From Candidatus Amesbacteria bacterium (GTDB lineage Bacteria; Patescibacteriota; Microgenomatia; CAZETR01; Amesbacteraceae), in contig JAUXUE010000078.1 of NCBI GenBank assembly GCA_030681075.1, positions 1 to 6,889 of the forward strand: a DNA stretch of 6,889 bases, in the 5' to 3' direction. The notes under the pieces were generated by a model. It searched no databases, was not told the DNA's origin, and worked only from the letters and a program-made list of their open reading frames with translations. Below, piece by piece: positions 5,523 to 6,889 of the stretch (position 1 is its first letter; every line of letters begins with the position of its first letter). The position numbers were made by a program, and so were the translations under genes.

Positions 5523-5596
5523 CGGGGCGGAGTTTGACGGTAGAATGCGCCGATGGGGTCGGTGTGGAGGCAGTTCAATTCTGCCCGCCCCGACCA
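5523..5596 (+). tRNA. tRNA-Pro (anticodon GGG), CCA encoded
   Basis: A 74-nt cloverleaf can be drawn by hand. The acceptor CGGGGCG (5523-5529) pairs at all 7 positions with CGCCCCG (5586-5592), followed by A73 and encoded CCA. The T arm GGCAG-TTCAATT-CTGCC is perfect. The anticodon arm CGCCG-ATGGGGT-CGGTG has one G-T pair and gives U33, anticodon GGG (5555-5557) and G37. C1-G72, A73, G35, G36 and G37 agree with proline identity. The core is unusual: position 8 is G rather than U and position 14 is G rather than A. The D stem GTTT/GAAT has two G-T pairs and the variable loop has only 4 nt. It reads codons CCC and CCU. It may be a functional divergent tRNA or a decaying copy. It has its own extended -10. 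Confidence 0.85.
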
Positions 5597-5701
5597 TATT
5601 GCTTTTAGGATATTTGAATGAAATATTTCAGAATTATTTAAGTATAATTGGGTTTCGAGTTTCCGAATCATCTCTCATATCTTCTTCATGCAACAAGCTT
5701 T

Positions 5702-5723
5702 CGCCTCAAAAGGCGTGGCCTTT
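5702..5723 (-). terminator. Possible weak terminator hairpin(s) after the rplM-rpsI unit
   Basis: Two overlapping, mutually exclusive stems are present: AAAGGC/GCCTTT with a 3-nt loop (5709-5723) and CGCCT/AGGCG with a 4-nt loop (5702-5715). On the minus strand the first stem ends in GCCTTTT, a very short T-run partly inside the stem. The place, about 50 nt after the stop of the 129-codon gene, is right for a terminator, but the T-tract is poor. Confidence 0.3.
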
Positions 5724-5728
5724 CAGAG

Positions 5729-5737
5729 TTATCCACA
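5729..5737 (+). promoter_or_regulatory. DnaA-box-like 9-mer
   Basis: TTATCCACA is an exact match to the strong DnaA-box consensus. A near match, TTATCCACT (8/9), occurs on the minus strand at 4540-4532 between recA and the membrane-protein gene. A single exact box, without a cluster, an AT-rich unwinding element or dnaA nearby, does not make an origin. It may be chance or an accessory DnaA site. Confidence 0.25.
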
Positions 5738-5774
5738 TCTTACACAACTTTCTCATGGTCGTGAAATAATTGTG

Positions 5775-6164
5775 TTAATCAATGTAGTGAGGGTTTAGAA
5801 GAGCATACAAATGACGTTTAGTATCACCCATATATGTGCTATATGCAATAAGGAATAAAAATGCTTCTCGACCAATACTACCAACAAGATTTTGTCTCGA
5901 ATCCTCGGGTTTAAAAATTACGCCAATTGCAGACGGGAAACTGGCAAGATCTTGTAAGGCCATCGTTCTCGAAACATTAATTGTGGATGGATTCAAACTT
6001 ATTGTTATGTCATATCCTCGTACTGGTTGATATTCAGAGAAAATCGATCCAGGAGAAAAAGTAATAGATGTCCCAGAGGGTTGGGATAATAGAAGTTTAG
6101 AAGCAACTCCGATATTTTTTTTGATGAGTAAGGACATATAAACAAAAAGGCTGTTTTCCACCAT
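5775..6164 (-). CDS. Hypothetical protein linked to rpsI
   Basis: A 129-residue ORF that I do not recognise. The sequence looks protein-like: a hydrophobic N-terminal part (SLFVYMSLLIKKNIGVASKLL), a serine- and proline-containing middle with alternating beta-strand pattern (SQPSGTSITFSPGS, 27-40; GYDITISLNPSTINVSRTMAL, 50-70), then ALQDLASFPSAIGVIF (69-84) and a more helical C-terminal part (AFLFLIAYSTYMGD, 101-114). There is no clear signal peptide or known catalytic motif. The start is 2 nt after the rpsI stop (TAA-AT-ATG), so it would be translated by coupling within the rplM-rpsI transcript. The 129-codon length in DNA of this AT content, and its exact placement after rpsI, favour a real gene. 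Ribosome association would be guilt by neighbourhood only. Confidence 0.6.
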   Translation of the reverse strand: MVENSLFVYMSLLIKKNIGVASKLLLSQPSGTSITFSPGSIFSEYQPVRGYDITISLNPSTINVSRTMALQDLASFPSAIGVIFKPEDSRQNLVGSIGREAFLFLIAYSTYMGDTKRHLYALLNPHYID

Positions 6165-6166
6165 AT

Positions 6167-6574
6167 TTATCTCTTTGGAGAACTCTTTTGCCTTCTGGAT
6201 TTGCCACCGGTGCCGATCATGCGCCTCTGGCGCTCGCGGGAATCGCGGGTCATCAGACCTGCTTTACGAAGCAGAGATTTGTATGTATCTTTGATTTCAG
6301 ATAGTGATCTGGCAATACCAAGAACAAGTGCATCGAGCTGACCTTCTTTGCCTCCACCATGAACTTTGACTGAAGCGTCATATTTGAATAAATCGGTCAC
6401 TATAAAAGGCAGGGAATAAATTCTCTTGGCAAATTCACCTGGAAAATAATTCTCGACTGGCTTGGCATTGACAGTAATCTTGCCATCCCCTGCTGTCAAA
6501 TAGACAGAAGCTACCGCGCGCTTTCTGCGTCCTACTGTTTTTTTGATAATTTTAGGATTTGAAGTATTGTTCAT
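6167..6574 (-). CDS. rpsI: 30S ribosomal protein S9 (uS9)
   Basis: uS9 binds 16S rRNA in the head of the small subunit, and its C-terminal tail reaches the P-site tRNA. The 135 residues contain the signature motifs TVGRRKRAVASVYL (13-26), a NYFPGE-type stretch (42-47), VKVHGGGKEGQLDALVLGIARSL (69-91) and LLRKAGLMTRDSRERQRR (101-118). The basic tail ends in the invariant K-R (SSPKR). The length is close to the family's usual 130. The start overlaps the end of rplM by 23 nt, which is longer than usual, and the first eight residues (MNNTSNPK) are a family-variable extension. No Shine-Dalgarno is visible, so translation is probably coupled to rplM. The rplM-rpsI pair is conserved across bacteria, which confirms the call. 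Confidence 0.97.
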   Translation of the reverse strand: MNNTSNPKIIKKTVGRRKRAVASVYLTAGDGKITVNAKPVENYFPGEFAKRIYSLPFIVTDLFKYDASVKVHGGGKEGQLDALVLGIARSLSEIKDTYKSLLRKAGLMTRDSRERQRRMIGTGGKSRRQKSSPKR

Positions 6575-6889
6575 ATGGGTTTACAGAGCCAATAATTAAA
6601 TGTAGACGAGTCAACATTTTGGCACGCAATTTGTTTTTTGGCAACATCCCGGAAATGGCGTGTTCCAAAAGTCTATTTGGATGAGCCTCCCGGACTTGGG
6701 AAACATTGAGCTTTTTGTATCCTCCGCCGAAGCCCGAGTGTCTATGATACAGCTTTTCCAATTCTTTTTTACCTGTGACTTTGATCTTCTCGACATTGAG
6801 AATTACCACTTGGTCTCCATTGTCCAAGTGCCTGGAAAAAACTACTTTGTCTTTGCCCATCAGAAGCTTAGCGACTGTAGTCGAAAATC
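6552..6889 (-). CDS. rplM: 50S ribosomal protein L13 (uL13), partial
   Basis: uL13 is an early-assembling protein of the large subunit. The window holds the C-terminal part, about 111 codons; the true start lies beyond the right edge. The reading frame stays open past the methionine at 6860 (preceding residues FSTTVAKLL), and that residue falls within the conserved 'A-x-x-L-x-G-K' helix, so it is internal. Visible motifs are GKDKVVFSRHLDNGD, NVEKIKVTGKK, the hallmark YHRHSGFGGG, and GMLPKNKLRAKML. The C-terminus is short (NPYEQYFKS) and overlaps the beginning of rpsI by 23 nt. It forms the usual rplM-rpsI operon, here continued by a hypothetical gene. Confidence 0.95.
   Translation of the reverse strand, partial: FSTTVAKLLMGKDKVVFSRHLDNGDQVVILNVEKIKVTGKKELEKLYHRHSGFGGGYKKLNVSQVREAHPNRLLEHAISGMLPKNKLRAKMLTRLHLIIGSVNPYEQYFKS

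Larger units (their letters stand above)
5597..5774. other. Non-coding region between tRNA-Pro and the 129-codon gene
   Basis: No gene was found in these 178 nt. They hold a perfect 12-bp palindrome, TGAAATATTTCA (5619-5630), a hairpin region at 5702-5723 and one exact DnaA-box sequence at 5729-5737. No clear T-tract terminator follows the tRNA. The stretch lies between the ends of a plus-strand tRNA and a minus-strand operon, so transcription termination from both sides would be expected here. Confidence 0.5.

Noticed and set aside
5523..5596. tmRNA end or other structured RNA instead of tRNA
   Set aside because: All arms of a tRNA close within 74 nt, with U33, an anticodon and CCA; the tmRNA sequence signature is absent.
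5729..5737. Replication origin
   Set aside because: There is only one exact DnaA box, with no dnaA/dnaN nearby and no cluster of boxes or AT-rich unwinding repeat.
5471..5769. Open frames on both strands across the tRNA-Pro locus
   Set aside because: They overlap a well-formed tRNA, have no family resemblance, and their apparent protein sequence is translated tRNA.
5597..5774. tRNA-adjacent attachment site
   Set aside because: I found no second copy of the tRNA 3' end in the window and no integrase.
5836..6030. Plus-strand 64-codon frame opposite the 129-codon gene
   Set aside because: It is shorter, has no ribosome binding site or promoter, and the minus-strand frame is better placed behind rpsI.
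6552..6860. Methionine at 6860 as the start of rplM
   Set aside because: The frame is open upstream to the window end, and the residues there (FSTTVAKLL) match the conserved L13 helix, so the gene is partial and this Met is internal.
1..6889. CRISPR array, insertion-sequence transposase, integrase or phage genes
   Set aside because: No regularly spaced direct repeats and no such proteins were found; the only repeat-flanked gene is the GxxExxY ORF.

Overview
The window reads as a piece of a small bacterial genome, most likely a Patescibacteria (CPR) lineage. The pointers are the packed recA-recX-RNase Y order with overlapping genes, a very short RNase Y, a GxxExxY gene, a lack of Shine-Dalgarno sequences at most starts, and AT-rich intergenic DNA. 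This placement is inference from gene content. UGA is used as a stop (RNase Y, recX, the 63-residue ORF), so the UGA=Gly codes of Gracilibacteria and Absconditabacteria are not in use. Most genes lie on the minus strand.

Reading the minus strand from the right, the first block is rplM (uL13, cut by the window end), rpsI (uS9) and an unrecognised 129-codon gene that starts 2 nt after rpsI. Downstream is a 178-nt non-coding stretch with possible hairpins and one perfect DnaA box. Next is a plus-strand tRNA-Pro(GGG) with encoded CCA, whose promoter overlaps that of a divergent 63-codon coiled-coil ORF. That ORF converges on a plus-strand multipass membrane protein gene, which is itself divergent from recA.

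The second minus-strand block is recA, recX (11-nt overlap) and an N-terminally short RNase Y (4-nt ATGA overlap with recX). A GxxExxY nuclease-like gene follows, then a promoter with a dyad, hup (HU), and two ABC-2 type permeases, the last cut by the left edge. RecA and RecX act together in recombination, with RecX modulating the RecA filament. RNase Y is in the same probable transcription unit. HU and the permeases appear to form a separate unit from their own promoter.

The most interesting feature is the GxxExxY gene. It is bracketed by near-perfect terminal inverted repeats (20/23 bp plus a further 8/8 bp) built on tandem 10-bp units. These repeats contain its own start region and stop codon, and the gene is clearly more AT-rich than the RNase Y gene beside it. 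This looks like a compact insertion resembling an rRNA intervening sequence, lodged between RNase Y and HU. Other points are near-leaderless promoters at three genes, a tRNA-Pro with an atypical core, and an RNase Y lacking its membrane anchor and most of its coiled coil.
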